DNA of 64,000 bases from Desulfurispira natronophila (GTDB lineage: Bacteria > Chrysiogenota > Chrysiogenetes > Chrysiogenales > Chrysiogenaceae): positions 62,001-126,000 of the forward strand of contig NZ_JACHID010000003.1 in assembly GCF_014203025.1 (NCBI RefSeq). The letters are read 5' to 3'. Positions 31,800-42,200 of the stretch are shown here, one piece after another. The stretch's first letter is position 1, and each line of letters opens with the position of its first letter. The position numbers and the translations under genes were made by a program. The notes under the pieces are model-generated. The model searched no databases. It was given only the letters and a program-made list of their open reading frames with translations, and was not told the origin of the DNA.

Positions 31800-34700
31800 A
31801 TCCAGAGGCCCGCAGCAACACGCCTTCCGCAACAAGCTGCTGCTCAACCAGTGGCTCATAAGCCTGTTCGGCATCGATCCGCTCGCCGAACACAAAGTAA
31901 ATGGCAAAGCGGTTCGCCCCTTTCATAAATTGGCCGAACCCATCCGTGATCCGCGCCTGGAAGGGTTGGACAAGGATAATCTGCATTTCTTCTACCACCA
32001 TCTCGGCGATAGCCCGCTCTTCAGCTATGCCGATCCAAAGGCTGATGTGCCGGGCTTTCGCATCAGTCGGGACATGCTCTTGACCTATGAGCAGAACATC
32101 GTTCGCCATACCCAGGCGATCAACGAAAAGCGCCACCGTCCGGTGGTGTGGAAATATTACCAGTGGCTGACTTTGTTGTTCGTTGAGATCTATCTCGATC
32201 GCTTCTTCGGTAACCGTGAGGGGTTGCTCGCCGATCTCAATGCATTCGCCCTGCGTTTCAACCGCCACTGGGACGATTACGCCGATGTGCCGCCTTACAA
32301 CGATGATGACCTGAACAAGCTCTGCATGCAGAACGCCACCGGCAGCGGCAAGACGCTGCTGATGCACGTCAACCTGCTGCAATACCGGCACTACGCCGCA
32401 AAGCATGGGAAGGATAAAGAACTCTCCCGGGTCATCCTGCTGACGCCCAATGAGCGTCTCTCGGAGCAACACATCACCGAGTTTCGGGAGAGCGATATTT
32501 CTGCAGGCAGCTACCTGCAATCACGTGGCGGCCTGTTCGGCCTGGCCCAGGGCCTTGAGCGTGTGGATGTGCTGGAGATTACCAAGCTGGCTGATCAGGA
32601 GGGACCGAACACCATCGCCACGCGAAGCCTGGGAGATCAGAACCTGCTTCTGGTCGACGAGGGGCATCGTGGATTGTCAGGCAACAAGGCCAAGGAAGAA
32701 GAAAACGCCTGGTTCAAGCGGCGGGGAAAACTATGTGAAAAGGGTTTTACCTTCGAGTATTCGGCGACTTTTGAACAGGCAGTTGCTGTAGCCAAAAGTG
32801 ACAAGTTTGAAAACACCTACGCAAAAACGGTGATTTTTGATTATTCCTATCGGTGGTTCTATGAGGACGGTTTCGGTAAGGATTACCAGATTCTCAATCT
32901 GCCCGAATCCTTCGAGGAGGCCCACTCCGTTTACATGACTGCTTGTCTGCTGAAATTCTATCAGCAACTCCGGATCTACGAGGAAAAGGCGAAGGATTTC
33001 GAGACGTTCAATCTGGAAAAGCCGCTATGGGTCTTTGTCGGCAGCACGGTTTCCTCCGGCAAGATGAGCAAGGATGAACAGATCGTGGCCACGGACGTGG
33101 CGCTCATCATCCAGTTTATCGCCGACTTCCTCGACAACAGCCAAGTGGCTACGCGGCGCATGCACGAAATCCTCACCGGCAAAGGCCAGGATACCGGCCT
33201 GCTGGACAGTCAAGGCAACGACATCTTTGCCGGGGCCTTTACCTATCTGGCCCGGGCCATGAATGGCGGCGAAGACGCCTCCGCCCTCTACCGGGATATT
33301 CTCGCCAGGCTGTTCAACCATGCCGCGGGCGGGCATTTGTCACTGGATCGCATCAAAGGCGAATCCGGCGAAGTGGCCTTGCGTGTGGGCACGAGCGAGA
33401 CGGCCTTCGGTCTAATCAATGTCGGTGACGCCAAGAGCCTGTGCGACCACGTGGCCGAGGTGGCAGCACAGAATGGCACTCGACTGACCCTGGAAGACAG
33501 TGATTTTACCGAGGCGATGTTCGCCTCCGTGAAGGATTCCACGTCACCGGTCAATCTGCTTATCGGCTCGAAGAAATTCGTTGAAGGCTGGGACTGCTGG
33601 CGCGTCAGCACCATGGGCCTGATGCATGTCGGGCGCTCGGAAGGCTCGCAGATTATTCAGCTCTTTGGGCGTGGTGTCCGCTTGAAGGGTTACGAGTGGA
33701 GCCTCAAGCGCAGCGGCCATTCCCATGCTTCGCTCCGGCCGACCTTCATCGAGGAATTGGAAACCCTCAACGTGTTCGGCATCGAAGCCGACTTCATGGA
33801 GAAGTTCCGCGAGTTCCTCAAAGAGGAAGGCCTACCCGGCAACGAGCGCCGCAAGATCATTACCATCCCGCTGAATGTCACCTATGACTTCGGCAAGAAA
33901 CTTAAAATCCTCCGCCCCAAGCGGAAGGCCTCTGACGGCAAAGAATACGACTTCAAGAAAGATGCAGCGGTGCCCACTGTCGGGGACATCCCGGACTACA
34001 TGACGCTGGGCACGGTGGTCTCCGACTGGTACCCGCGCATTCAGGCCATGCAGTCACGCGGTACATCCCTGGCGACACAGAAGGACAAAGTGTCGTTGCG
34101 TGAACAGCATTTGGCTCTGCTGGACTATGATACGCTCTTTTTCGAGCTGGAGCGGTTCAAGCGCGAACGGAGCTGGTACAACTTCAACATCACCAAGGAT
34201 GGCATCAGGCGTCTGCTGGGGGACCCTAACTGGTACACCCTCTACCTGCCCGAAACCCGCCTGAACCCGGCAACCTTTGATGGCGTGCTCTTGCTGCAGC
34301 AGGTGGCACTTGAGCTTTTGAAGCGATACTGCGATCACTACTACAACTATCGCAAACGGGAATACATCGAACCGCGTCTGGAGCTACGCGACCTGACGCC
34401 GGATGATGACAACATCCCGCAGGAGGAATTCTATCAGCTCATCGTGGATGGCGATGAAGAACAGGTCATCCAGGGGATTCAGCAGATCAAGAAGGATCTG
34501 GAGCAGAAGAAGGATGATTTGCTGAAGATTGGGGATCTGAATGCCTGCAATTTCGGCAAGCACCTGTTTCAGCCGCTTTTTCACGTTCGGCGCGGTGGGA
34601 AAATCACCATCCTGCCTGTCGCCCTCAACGAGAGCGAATATCAGTTTGTCACCGATCTGAAGAGCTGGTGCGACGGCCACAAAGCCGCTCTGGAAAAGGA

Positions 34701-35088
34701 AGGAATGGAGCTCTTCCTGCTCAGGAACATGAGCCGGGGTAAAGGCGTGGGATTCTTCGAGGCGGGAAACTTCCACCCCGATTTCATTCTGTGGATGCTG
34801 ATTGGCGGGAAACAGTACGTCACCTTTATCGAGCCGCACGGCCTTTTGCACGAAGGCCCCGCTAGCGAGAAGGTTCTGTTTTACAAACGGATCAAGGATG
34901 TCGAACAACGATTGAAGGACCCTACCGTGATCCTCAACAGTTTCATCCTTTCCTGGACGCAGTACCCGCAACTGAAATGGGACAAAACACAAGACGAACT
35001 TGAGGATATGCACGTTCTCTTCATGCAAGACGATCGTGACCGATATATTGACAAGCTGTTTGATCGACTGAGAGGAATGGTGGAGTGA
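31786..35088 (+). CDS. res: Type III restriction-like Res subunit (helicase-nuclease)
   Basis: 1,100 aa from ATG 31786 (GGAGGGG 7 nt upstream; an earlier TTG at 31759 is unlikely). Superfamily II helicase motifs: I NATGSGKT (K189), II LLVDEGHRG, III EYSATFEQA, VI QLFGRGVRLKGYEW. A C-terminal nuclease-like domain has FHPDFILWMLIGGKQYVTFI followed by EPHGL, the pattern of Res-type endonucleases. With Mod it forms a restriction pair that would cut unmodified DNA after ATP-driven movement. The extra SNF2 helicase and DUF1016 nuclease mean that this is not a plain two-gene type III system. The next small gene overlaps by 4 bp. Confidence 0.88.
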   Translation: MAKRKSRGPQQHAFRNKLLLNQWLISLFGIDPLAEHKVNGKAVRPFHKLAEPIRDPRLEGLDKDNLHFFYHHLGDSPLFSYADPKADVPGFRISRDMLLTYEQNIVRHTQAINEKRHRPVVWKYYQWLTLLFVEIYLDRFFGNREGLLADLNAFALRFNRHWDDYADVPPYNDDDLNKLCMQNATGSGKTLLMHVNLLQYRHYAAKHGKDKELSRVILLTPNERLSEQHITEFRESDISAGSYLQSRGGLFGLAQGLERVDVLEITKLADQEGPNTIATRSLGDQNLLLVDEGHRGLSGNKAKEEENAWFKRRGKLCEKGFTFEYSATFEQAVAVAKSDKFENTYAKTVIFDYSYRWFYEDGFGKDYQILNLPESFEEAHSVYMTACLLKFYQQLRIYEEKAKDFETFNLEKPLWVFVGSTVSSGKMSKDEQIVATDVALIIQFIADFLDNSQVATRRMHEILTGKGQDTGLLDSQGNDIFAGAFTYLARAMNGGEDASALYRDILARLFNHAAGGHLSLDRIKGESGEVALRVGTSETAFGLINVGDAKSLCDHVAEVAAQNGTRLTLEDSDFTEAMFASVKDSTSPVNLLIGSKKFVEGWDCWRVSTMGLMHVGRSEGSQIIQLFGRGVRLKGYEWSLKRSGHSHASLRPTFIEELETLNVFGIEADFMEKFREFLKEEGLPGNERRKIITIPLNVTYDFGKKLKILRPKRKASDGKEYDFKKDAAVPTVGDIPDYMTLGTVVSDWYPRIQAMQSRGTSLATQKDKVSLREQHLALLDYDTLFFELERFKRERSWYNFNITKDGIRRLLGDPNWYTLYLPETRLNPATFDGVLLLQQVALELLKRYCDHYYNYRKREYIEPRLELRDLTPDDDNIPQEEFYQLIVDGDEEQVIQGIQQIKKDLEQKKDDLLKIGDLNACNFGKHLFQPLFHVRRGGKITILPVALNESEYQFVTDLKSWCDGHKAALEKEGMELFLLRNMSRGKGVGFFEAGNFHPDFILWMLIGGKQYVTFIEPHGLLHEGPASEKVLFYKRIKDVEQRLKDPTVILNSFILSWTQYPQLKWDKTQDELEDMHVLFMQDDRDRYIDKLFDRLRGMVE

Positions 35089-35411
35089 GTAGCGACAATG
35101 TACAGCGCCCCGAAAGACCAACCCCAGAAATTATCCATAGGTATCTGGATCAGTGGAACACACTGGAAAGCTACACCCTTCAGGAAAGGTCACTCAACAA
35201 GCTTTTCAAAGAGCTATGCCCGCGCATTGACAACTTTCACACATTCAAAAAATCAGATTTAAAAAGCTATGTCAATTTCAAGACCGCTGTGGAGAAGTTT
35301 CGTTGTTTTTACGGATTGGAGCAGTTTTCACTTAAAGAAGTTGATGTCTACTTATGGCTAGCTGGGAAGGAATATTTCCCCAAGCAATATAACAGAGTTG
35401 ACCAACGTTAA
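35085..35411 (+). CDS. Small hypothetical protein, last gene of the SNF2-Mod-Res operon
   Basis: Not recognised, 108 aa, starting with GTG that overlaps the Res stop (GTGA). Text: TPEIIHRYLDQWNTLESYTL, KLFKELCPRIDNFHTFKKSD, FSLKEVDVYLWLAGKEYFPK. It is helical, basic-acidic mixed and soluble. The (V)DxYLWLxGKEYF ending recurs in my memory in small proteins near restriction genes, but I cannot name a family. Coupled translation implies a role with Res. No gene is visible between its stop and the DUF6933 gene. Confidence 0.7.
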   Translation: MSSDNVQRPERPTPEIIHRYLDQWNTLESYTLQERSLNKLFKELCPRIDNFHTFKKSDLKSYVNFKTAVEKFRCFYGLEQFSLKEVDVYLWLAGKEYFPKQYNRVDQR

Positions 35412-35492
35412 TACCTTGAGCAGTTGCAAGTACTGACGAAGCAAAAATTTGATGCGCTACCTGAGCATAGCATCCAACAAAGGTGAAATTTG

Positions 35493-36062
35493 ATGATCAA
35501 ACTCCACGCTACCAAGAAGCTCTACGAGAAACTTCCGCTCAATGAGCATGGCTTGCTGCCCTCAGCACCCTCCAGCGAGCTTCTGTCTGAGCAGTCCTCG
35601 CTACCTGACAACCCTCTGAGTGGCTGGCATGGCAATCTGGTGACCTTTCAGCGGCGCAACTGTGTACTCCTTGCCCACGATGCTACCCGTTTTCCGTTGG
35701 TGCTTCTCAACCTGACCAAGCCGGATCTGGCACAGCTGAATTATTACTTCGAAGATATATTTATGAATACCCTGCTCAAGTGTGGCGCAGAACCCAGGCA
35801 CCTGGATGCAGCACAGCAACTGCTGCATCCGCTGCAGGTGGACTCTCGCACCAGTCGATCGGAACTGAGTACCCTTAACCGGATGAAGATTGAAATTGAC
35901 TGCCAGGTTGACTATGGGGGTCTGGATATTGCTGAAATGACAGGCTACGCCCTAAGTGCCAGAATGGCCGATGTCTGCCGCTCGATAAAAGGGGCAGACT
36001 ACATTTTCCCCTGGGAGGAGATGCGCGCATTGCTGGAGAAGTATGCCGGTGGAAAAAGGTAA
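35493..36062 (+). CDS. DUF6933-like protein
   Basis: 189 aa, soluble, function unknown. It opens MIKLHATKKLYEKLPLNEHG, a start typical of DUF6933 proteins, continues with GWHGNLVTFQRRNCVLLAHD and FPLVLLNLTKPDLAQLNYYF, and ends in DYGGLDIAEMTGYALSARMA. An ATG at 35493 follows a TTG at 35490; AAAGGTG upstream fits the ATG. It stands 80 bp after the Mod-Res operon on the same strand and could be read through from it, but such genes are often single. The family assignment comes from the N-terminal signature and length. Confidence 0.6.
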   Translation: MIKLHATKKLYEKLPLNEHGLLPSAPSSELLSEQSSLPDNPLSGWHGNLVTFQRRNCVLLAHDATRFPLVLLNLTKPDLAQLNYYFEDIFMNTLLKCGAEPRHLDAAQQLLHPLQVDSRTSRSELSTLNRMKIEIDCQVDYGGLDIAEMTGYALSARMADVCRSIKGADYIFPWEEMRALLEKYAGGKR

Positions 36063-36138
36063 CTAAACTGCTATTTTACGGACTTTTCAGCAAGCTTAGA
36101 ACTACTTGCTGTCTTGCACTGGAAGGTTTAGGCACAAT

Positions 36139-36738
36139 ATGACCAACCCTTACAACCACAACGCCGCCCACTATGCCCAGCGCTACGAGAGCGTTGCCTT
36201 TGAAGACGTGCATGGCCAACTCCTGGATTTTATAGCGCGTCTTGGGAATAGTGCCTTTGTCCTCGATGTGGGGTCTGGATCAGGGCGCGACGCAGCCTGG
36301 TTTGCCGCGCAGGGACATGAAGTAGTCGCGGTTGAGCCTTCCCATGGCATGCGCACCGAAGCAATTAAGCGACATGCTGACACTGCTGTTCAGTGGGTGG
36401 ATGACAGTCTGCCTGCTTTGGCCGCTACGCACCGGCTGGGTATATCTTTTGACTTGATCCTTCTCTCGGCGGTCTGGATGCATGTGCGACCAACTGACCG
36501 CGCCAGGGCTATGCGTAAACTGGCGACTCTCCTGAATCCTGGTGGCCGCATGGCAATTACTTTGCGCCTGGGCCCGCCCGATCCGCAGCGGCAGATGTAT
36601 GATGTTTCTGAGCACGAGCTGGATATCCTGGCAAGAGAACACGGACTGAAAAAGATCGAACTTGCCACGGCAAGCAGCGCTGACAAACTCGGTCGTGATG
36701 ATATTTCATGGCTGACGGTGCTGTACGAGCTTACATGA
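36139..36738 (+). CDS. Class I SAM-dependent methyltransferase
   Basis: 199 aa from ATG 36139. Motif I is VLDVGSGSGRDAAWFAAQGH (~42-61), followed by the acidic VVAVEPS end of strand 2, FDLILLSAVWMHV (motif II region) and LLNPGGRMAITLRLG (motif III). This is a Rossmann methyltransferase of the small-molecule or protein type; no DPPY or target-recognition domain exists, so it is not a DNA methylase of the restriction kind. The substrate is unknown. It lies 77 bp after the DUF6933 gene and is convergent with the HNH gene, 11 bp apart. The ribosome site is weak. Confidence 0.85.
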   Translation: MTNPYNHNAAHYAQRYESVAFEDVHGQLLDFIARLGNSAFVLDVGSGSGRDAAWFAAQGHEVVAVEPSHGMRTEAIKRHADTAVQWVDDSLPALAATHRLGISFDLILLSAVWMHVRPTDRARAMRKLATLLNPGGRMAITLRLGPPDPQRQMYDVSEHELDILAREHGLKKIELATASSADKLGRDDISWLTVLYELT

Positions 36739-36749
36739 GGTACTTAAAG

Positions 36750-37781
36750 TCAAAACACAGAGTAACCTCGTTGTTGCGGTCTCCAGGTTGAAATTATCGT
36801 TTCACGTGAGCAACTGTAAACGGACTGGAGAAAGTTCCTGCGCTTGGCTTCCGTGGTTCCGGTTTGCACCATAAGTGTCTCCCGTAAAGGATGGTGGCTG
36901 CCAATTAGGTACTCGTTTCTGTTGTGGAGCCTCTCCAGTAAGATTGGCTCTGGAAGACGGTCAAACTTCCCCTCTCTTCCACGATTGCACTCTCTACAAG
37001 CCAAAACTAAATTTGCCACTCCGTTTATCGGTTTACCGTCAGCGCAAAAGTGAAGCATGTGCGGGAAAAAGTGGTCAACATCAGCCAATTCACTTGCATG
37101 TTGTTCTGTGGAGATATTTTGGAAGCAATAAAAGCAGCGCCCTTTCTGGTAGCCATTGAGCGCATCACGTGAAGATGTGATACTTACCCTTCTGGCTTGA
37201 GTGGCAACCTGCAGCACACTACTTGTATCATCAAGGCTCACCTGAAGTGCTTGACGAGGCATACTCAAGCTCCAGGCCGTTTCAACTAAACGCCAGCGAG
37301 CTTCTGTTTCGCTATTGAGATCAGCAAATTGCGGTGTTTCTGCCAGGTTAAAAAACTCATCGGTCAACCGAATTCCACCATTGGTTGCCCGCTCATCCAG
37401 AAAAAATCGCTTTGGTATTTCAGATCCATGCACATTGTGGAACGCATCAATGACATTCTGAAAGCCAAGCTTTACAGTATTTTCGATAAGATGGCTGTGG
37501 TCGCTGTCATTATTGTTATAGGCTCTGCAGGCATCGAGAAACTTACTTTGGGGCGAGGTTGCCTGTCGATCACATTTCAACAGGTGTTCGCATATATGCT
37601 CGGCATAGGCAGGTGCTAGATCCTCAAGCTTTATCAAGTCGCCAGAGCGCTTACGCATGTCATACAGTGCCTTTGCAAGAGCAAACTTATAGGAGGCTAC
37701 GTTGCGACCAAAGAGGATAATAGCGCGCCAGTAGTTCTCGTTGCTGGGCTCTATTAAATAGAATTTACTCTGTTGGGTCAT
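36750..37781 (-). CDS. HNH-type endonuclease-like protein
   Basis: 343 aa. A C-terminal HNH/Zn region: YQKGRCFYC, ELADVDHFFPHML, then GVANLVLACRECNRGREGKF, giving CxxC...DVDHF...N...CxxCN, the pattern of HNH nucleases with a zinc knuckle. The N-terminal ~200 residues (YWRAIILFGRNVASYKFALA; LEDLAPAYAEHICEHL) are a helical domain seen in other single-gene HNH proteins of defence islands. DNA cleavage is inferred from the motif. The gene points opposite to its neighbours and has its own promoter region of ~250 bp toward sbcD. It might be a solitary restriction-type nuclease. Confidence 0.82.
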   Translation of the reverse strand: MTQQSKFYLIEPSNENYWRAIILFGRNVASYKFALAKALYDMRKRSGDLIKLEDLAPAYAEHICEHLLKCDRQATSPQSKFLDACRAYNNNDSDHSHLIENTVKLGFQNVIDAFHNVHGSEIPKRFFLDERATNGGIRLTDEFFNLAETPQFADLNSETEARWRLVETAWSLSMPRQALQVSLDDTSSVLQVATQARRVSITSSRDALNGYQKGRCFYCFQNISTEQHASELADVDHFFPHMLHFCADGKPINGVANLVLACRECNRGREGKFDRLPEPILLERLHNRNEYLIGSHHPLRETLMVQTGTTEAKRRNFLQSVYSCSRETIISTWRPQQRGYSVF

Positions 37782-37962
37782 TTTTTGCCTTTTGATGTTG
37801 TGTGAGCTATCATTGACGCAATATCAATTTAATATAACATATTTAGCCCATGAATTATTATTGCTTTCATAGAGTGTGACTGGGGTCGCAATGCTTCTTC
37901 CTGGCCAGACGACAAGAGTAATAATAGCTGGATGAAGTACTTGTTACTGAATTGGCATCCAT

Positions 37963-37993
37963 CCATAGGCAATTAAAATTCCCTTCAGGTGCA
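37963..37993. repeat. 31-bp direct repeat upstream of sbcD
   Basis: CCATAGGCAATTAAAA followed by TTCCCTTCAGGTGCA. It matches 42992-43022, just after sbcC, at 26 of 31 positions in the same orientation. It begins 75 bp before the sbcD start. The rest of 37782-38037 shows nothing else I can support. Confidence 0.5.
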
Positions 37994-38037
37994 GAGCATT
38001 CCCATAAACCGAAACAACAACAGGGGTGGTGTTCCCA

Positions 38038-39282
38038 GTGAATATACTTCACACGTCCGACTGGCATCTAGGTAGAACGCTCTATGGCAAAAAGCGATAT
38101 GATGAATTTGAGGCTTTTTTGCTGTGGTTGGTCACGACAATAGAAAACCAGCACATTGATGTCCTGCTGGTGGCTGGGGATATATTTGATACTTCAACTC
38201 CCAGCAATCGAGCCCAGGAGCTTTACTACCGCTTCTTGTGTCGCGTCGCTGCTTCCCCTTGTCGCCACGTGGTAATCATCGGTGGAAATCATGACTCGCC
38301 CACCTTTCTTAATGCGCCACAGGAGCTTCTCAAGGCACTCAACATCCACGTTATAGGCAGCAAGTCACCGTCTCTTGATGATGAGATCCTGGTGTTGCAC
38401 GACAGGAGTGGCGAGCCAGAAATCATAGTTTGTGCAGTGCCCTATTTACGTGACCGCGATATACGAACGGCAGAAGCTGGGGAGAGTATTGCTGACAAGG
38501 AGCAGAAACTCCAGGATGGTATACGAGAGCACTATACCGCTATTGCCAAACAAGCTATGGAGAAATGGCAACAGCTTGAGCGCAATATTCCCGTCGTTGC
38601 CATGGGGCACCTCTTCACCGCTGGGGGCAAAACAGAAAAGGGAGATGGAGTACGGGAGCTTTATGTGGGCTCACTGGCCCATATTCATGCCAGTGTATTC
38701 TCGGAAGACTTTGACTACGTAGCCCTGGGGCACTTGCACGTACCCCAGCAAGTCAGTGAATCCCAAATGGTTCGCTATAGTGGTTCACCCCTTCCCATGG
38801 GGTTTGGCGAAGCCAGGCAGCAAAAAAGCGTTTGCCGCGTATCATTTAGCGGACGCAAAGGTGAACTGAGCCTGATCCCCGTTCCCGTATTTCAAAAGCT
38901 GGAGAATGTCAAAGGCAACTGGGAGGACATATCGCGGCGCATAACCGAGTTGAGTGCCACTGAATCCACTGCCTGGCTGGAAGTAACCTATGAAGGTGAT
39001 GATATAGTAGCTGATTTGCGTGAAAAACTTGAAGATGCCGTAGCGAATAGCTCCATGGAAGTTTTGCGTGTGAAAAATCACCGGATCATAGATCGTGTTC
39101 TGGAGCAAAGCAGCAGTGATGAAACCCTGGATGATCTTGATGTGCACGACGTGTTTGAGCGCTGCCTCGATGCCCATGATATTGCACCTGAGCAGCGCCC
39201 AGGGCTTGTCCAGGTTTACCAGGAGGCTTTGAAGTCTCTTTATGAGGATGATGTATCGGCTCAGAGGGAGAATCACCAATGA
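38038..39282 (+). CDS. sbcD: Exonuclease SbcD (Mre11-type phosphoesterase)
   Basis: Nuclease subunit of the SbcCD complex that cuts DNA hairpins and blocked ends. I set the start at the GTG 38038, giving (M)NILHTSDWHLGRTLYGKKRY, because SbcD proteins begin there and AGGGG lies 11 nt upstream; in-frame GTGs at 38026 and 38029 are alternatives. Metal-binding motifs are present: DWHLG, VAGDIFDTSTPSN, IGGNHDSP, AMGHLFTAGG and LGHLHVPQQ. 414 aa is the normal length. The stop overlaps the sbcC ATG by 4 bp. The complex also acts on DNA during phage infection and repair, so its place next to defence genes may be by chance or by shared function. Confidence 0.93.
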   Translation: MNILHTSDWHLGRTLYGKKRYDEFEAFLLWLVTTIENQHIDVLLVAGDIFDTSTPSNRAQELYYRFLCRVAASPCRHVVIIGGNHDSPTFLNAPQELLKALNIHVIGSKSPSLDDEILVLHDRSGEPEIIVCAVPYLRDRDIRTAEAGESIADKEQKLQDGIREHYTAIAKQAMEKWQQLERNIPVVAMGHLFTAGGKTEKGDGVRELYVGSLAHIHASVFSEDFDYVALGHLHVPQQVSESQMVRYSGSPLPMGFGEARQQKSVCRVSFSGRKGELSLIPVPVFQKLENVKGNWEDISRRITELSATESTAWLEVTYEGDDIVADLREKLEDAVANSSMEVLRVKNHRIIDRVLEQSSSDETLDDLDVHDVFERCLDAHDIAPEQRPGLVQVYQEALKSLYEDDVSAQRENHQ

Positions 39283-42200
39283 AAATACTGAAGGTGCGCT
39301 TTCAAAATCTCAACTCCCTCACTGGCCAATGGGAAATAGATCTGAGTGATCCATCCTACAGTGCAGACGGGATATTTGCCATTACTGGCCCCACCGGGGC
39401 TGGCAAAAGCACAATCCTCGATGCCATATGCCTTGCCCTCTATGGTTGTACGCCGCGCCTGAATAAAATTACCAAAAGTACCAACGAAATAATGTCACGC
39501 CACACAGGTGAGTGCTACGCCGAAGTCACCTTTGAGGCCCAACAGAAGCGTTACCGCTGCCACTGGAGCCAGCACCGGGCACGCAAAAAAGCCAGCGGTG
39601 AGCTACAGGCACCCAAGCATGAAATAGCTCATGCCGATACAGGCGAAGTGCTTGAAACCAAGCTGCGGGAAGTAGCTGACAAGATAGAAAAAGCAACCGG
39701 AATGGACTACGAGCGGTTTACCCGCTCCATGCTCCTTGCCCAGGGAGGGTTTGCTGCCTTTTTGCAGGCGCCCCCTGATGAGCGGGCACCAATACTGGAG
39801 CAAATAACTGGTACAGAAATCTATAGTCACATTTCCAAGCGGGTTCATGAGCGTCGCTCCGAAGAGCGCAAGGAACTGGACGTTTTGCAGGCGGAAATTG
39901 CCGGCATGCAGATTTTGTCTGCTGAAGAGGAGCAGCACCTCACGGCAAGCCTGCAGGGTATGAGCCAGCAAGAGGTTGAAGCAGGTAAACTGGCAGCAAA
40001 GCATCGTACGGCAATTCACTGGCTTGAGGGAATAGGCCGGCTTGAAAGTACACGCAAATCCTTGCAGCAACACAAATCAAGTCTGCAAGAGAAAAAGGAA
40101 GCCTTTGCACCTCAGCAGAACCGTCTGCAACTTGCCCAGCAGGCACTGGAGTTTGGCCCAGTCTACACGCGGCTCGATGAACTGCGCAAAGCACAGACCC
40201 ATGACGATACCTCACTGAACTTGTGCCGCAAAGAGCATCCAGATCTTGTTGAGAAAAAAAAGAGGGCAGACGAGGCGTTCAGAGTTACCCGGGAAAAACA
40301 CACCCAGGCAAAAGATGAGCAGCTCAGAACTCAACCTCTTATAAATCAGGCGCGCGAGCTTGATGTCATTATCGCACAGAACACTCAGGCGGCCGAAGAA
40401 ACACAAAAGACCATTGCATCTCTGAACAAGCAAAAAATCGACCTTGAGTCCAGTCAAAGCAAAGATATTGAGCAACTTGAAGCTTACCGAAAGCAGCTGC
40501 AAGAGTTGCTGGATCAAATGAAGTCATCGCAGAAAGATGCTGAACTTGTTGAGCAGCTCGCAGGGCTCTCAAGCCGGTTTGACCATCTGAAATCCTTGCA
40601 CGAACAGCACGGAACGAAACAACTGGAAATCAAAGAGTCAAAAAAACAGGTGCAAGTGGCTCAAAGTACTGCCCGCCAGGCGCACCACTACCTTCAGCAA
40701 GAGCAAAAAAAGCTGGAAGATCAACAACAAAAATTAACAACCACTGAGCATGAATACCAATTGCTTCTCAACGGCCAGGACCTTAACAGGCTGCGCCAGC
40801 GGGAGACAGCGCTGCGCATGCAGGAACACTCTCTGATTCGGGCCAGAGAACTGGTAGCAACAGCTCATCAGCTACACCGAGAGCTGACTGATCTTCAGCG
40901 CCAGTCCACTGAGATGGAGCACAAGGTAAAAAAGCAGCAGGGTGAATTTCAGGAAGCTGAGCGCAGGCAATCGGATCTGGAAAAGGAAATAGCTCTGCTT
41001 GAGGAAAACCTTTCCCTGCTGAAGCGTATTGAGAGCCTGGAGGAAGCCCGTAAAAGCCTGAAAGATGGCGAACCCTGTGCCCTGTGTGGGTCCAAGGATC
41101 ACCCGTTTGCCAGTGGAAATATCCCAACGCCCAACAAGGCAGAGCAGGAACTGAAGCTGGCTCGACAGAGCAAAAAGAAGCTGGATAAGGATGTATCTGT
41201 GCTTGCAACCCAATTGGCTGAGCTGCAAAAAGATCAGCAGTATAACCAGAGGCAGCAGGATCAGTGCACAGCAAAAATTGAAGAGGGAAAACGGCACTTT
41301 GGCGAATACCGTCAAAAGATATCCACGAAGATTCACAGTGCCTTTGAGGATCAGCAGCTGGCAGGTGAGCTCCTGGGGATACAGGAAGAGTATGAGAAGG
41401 AACTCAAGCAGCTTGTCGCTCAACTGGAGCATGCCGCTATGCTGGAAAAATCGCTGGTGCAGTTACGTCAAGCCCATCAAAAAATAAGCGAACTGCTAAG
41501 TAAAGCCAACCAGGATTGGAACGAGGCCAGGCACATTCAGGAAAAAGCTGAATCAACTCTGCAAAGGCTTCAAAGTGAAGAGAGTACATTGCATGTTCTG
41601 TATGATGAGTATTTTACTTCACTCCAGAAGGATGTAGAGCAGTATGGGGTCACTCTTCTTTCTATGGACAGCGTAGATGCGACCAAAAACCAACTGACAA
41701 TTCGCCGCAATAACTGGCTTGACTCTACCCGTCGTCAGCAGCTTTTGGATAAAAGTATTCTGGAGCTTGAAAAGGATATCCGGCACCGCCAAAGCGTGAT
41801 AGAGGAAAAAACGCAGGAGTGCTCAAGGAATCAAGAGGTACTCTCAGGTATCGTAACCAATAGAGATAGTTTGCGGATAAAACGTCAGGAGCTTTTGGGC
41901 AGCAAAGTGCCTGATGAAGAAGAAAAACGCCTGGCCACTCTTCTTGAGAAGAGTGATATTGACCTTGAAAAGTGCAGGCAGGCTCAAAACAAGGCTCACC
42001 AAGACCTGAATAATCTTGAAACAAAAATCCAGGAACTGGAAAAGAGCGCCAGTGTGCGGATGCCTCAGATCAGTGCAACCCTGCAAGAGTTTACCAGTTG
42101 CATTGAGTCTGCCGGATTTGCCAACGAAGAAGCCTTTCTGGCTGCCTGCCTACCGGAAGTAGAGCGCTCACAGCTCATCCAGCAGGCGAAGGAACTCTCT

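Noticed and set aside
23044-35411. Complete BREX or DISARM system
   Set aside because: No PglZ, BrxC, BrxL, DrmA, DrmB or DrmC-like gene is present; only the SNF2 helicase and a methylase would fit.
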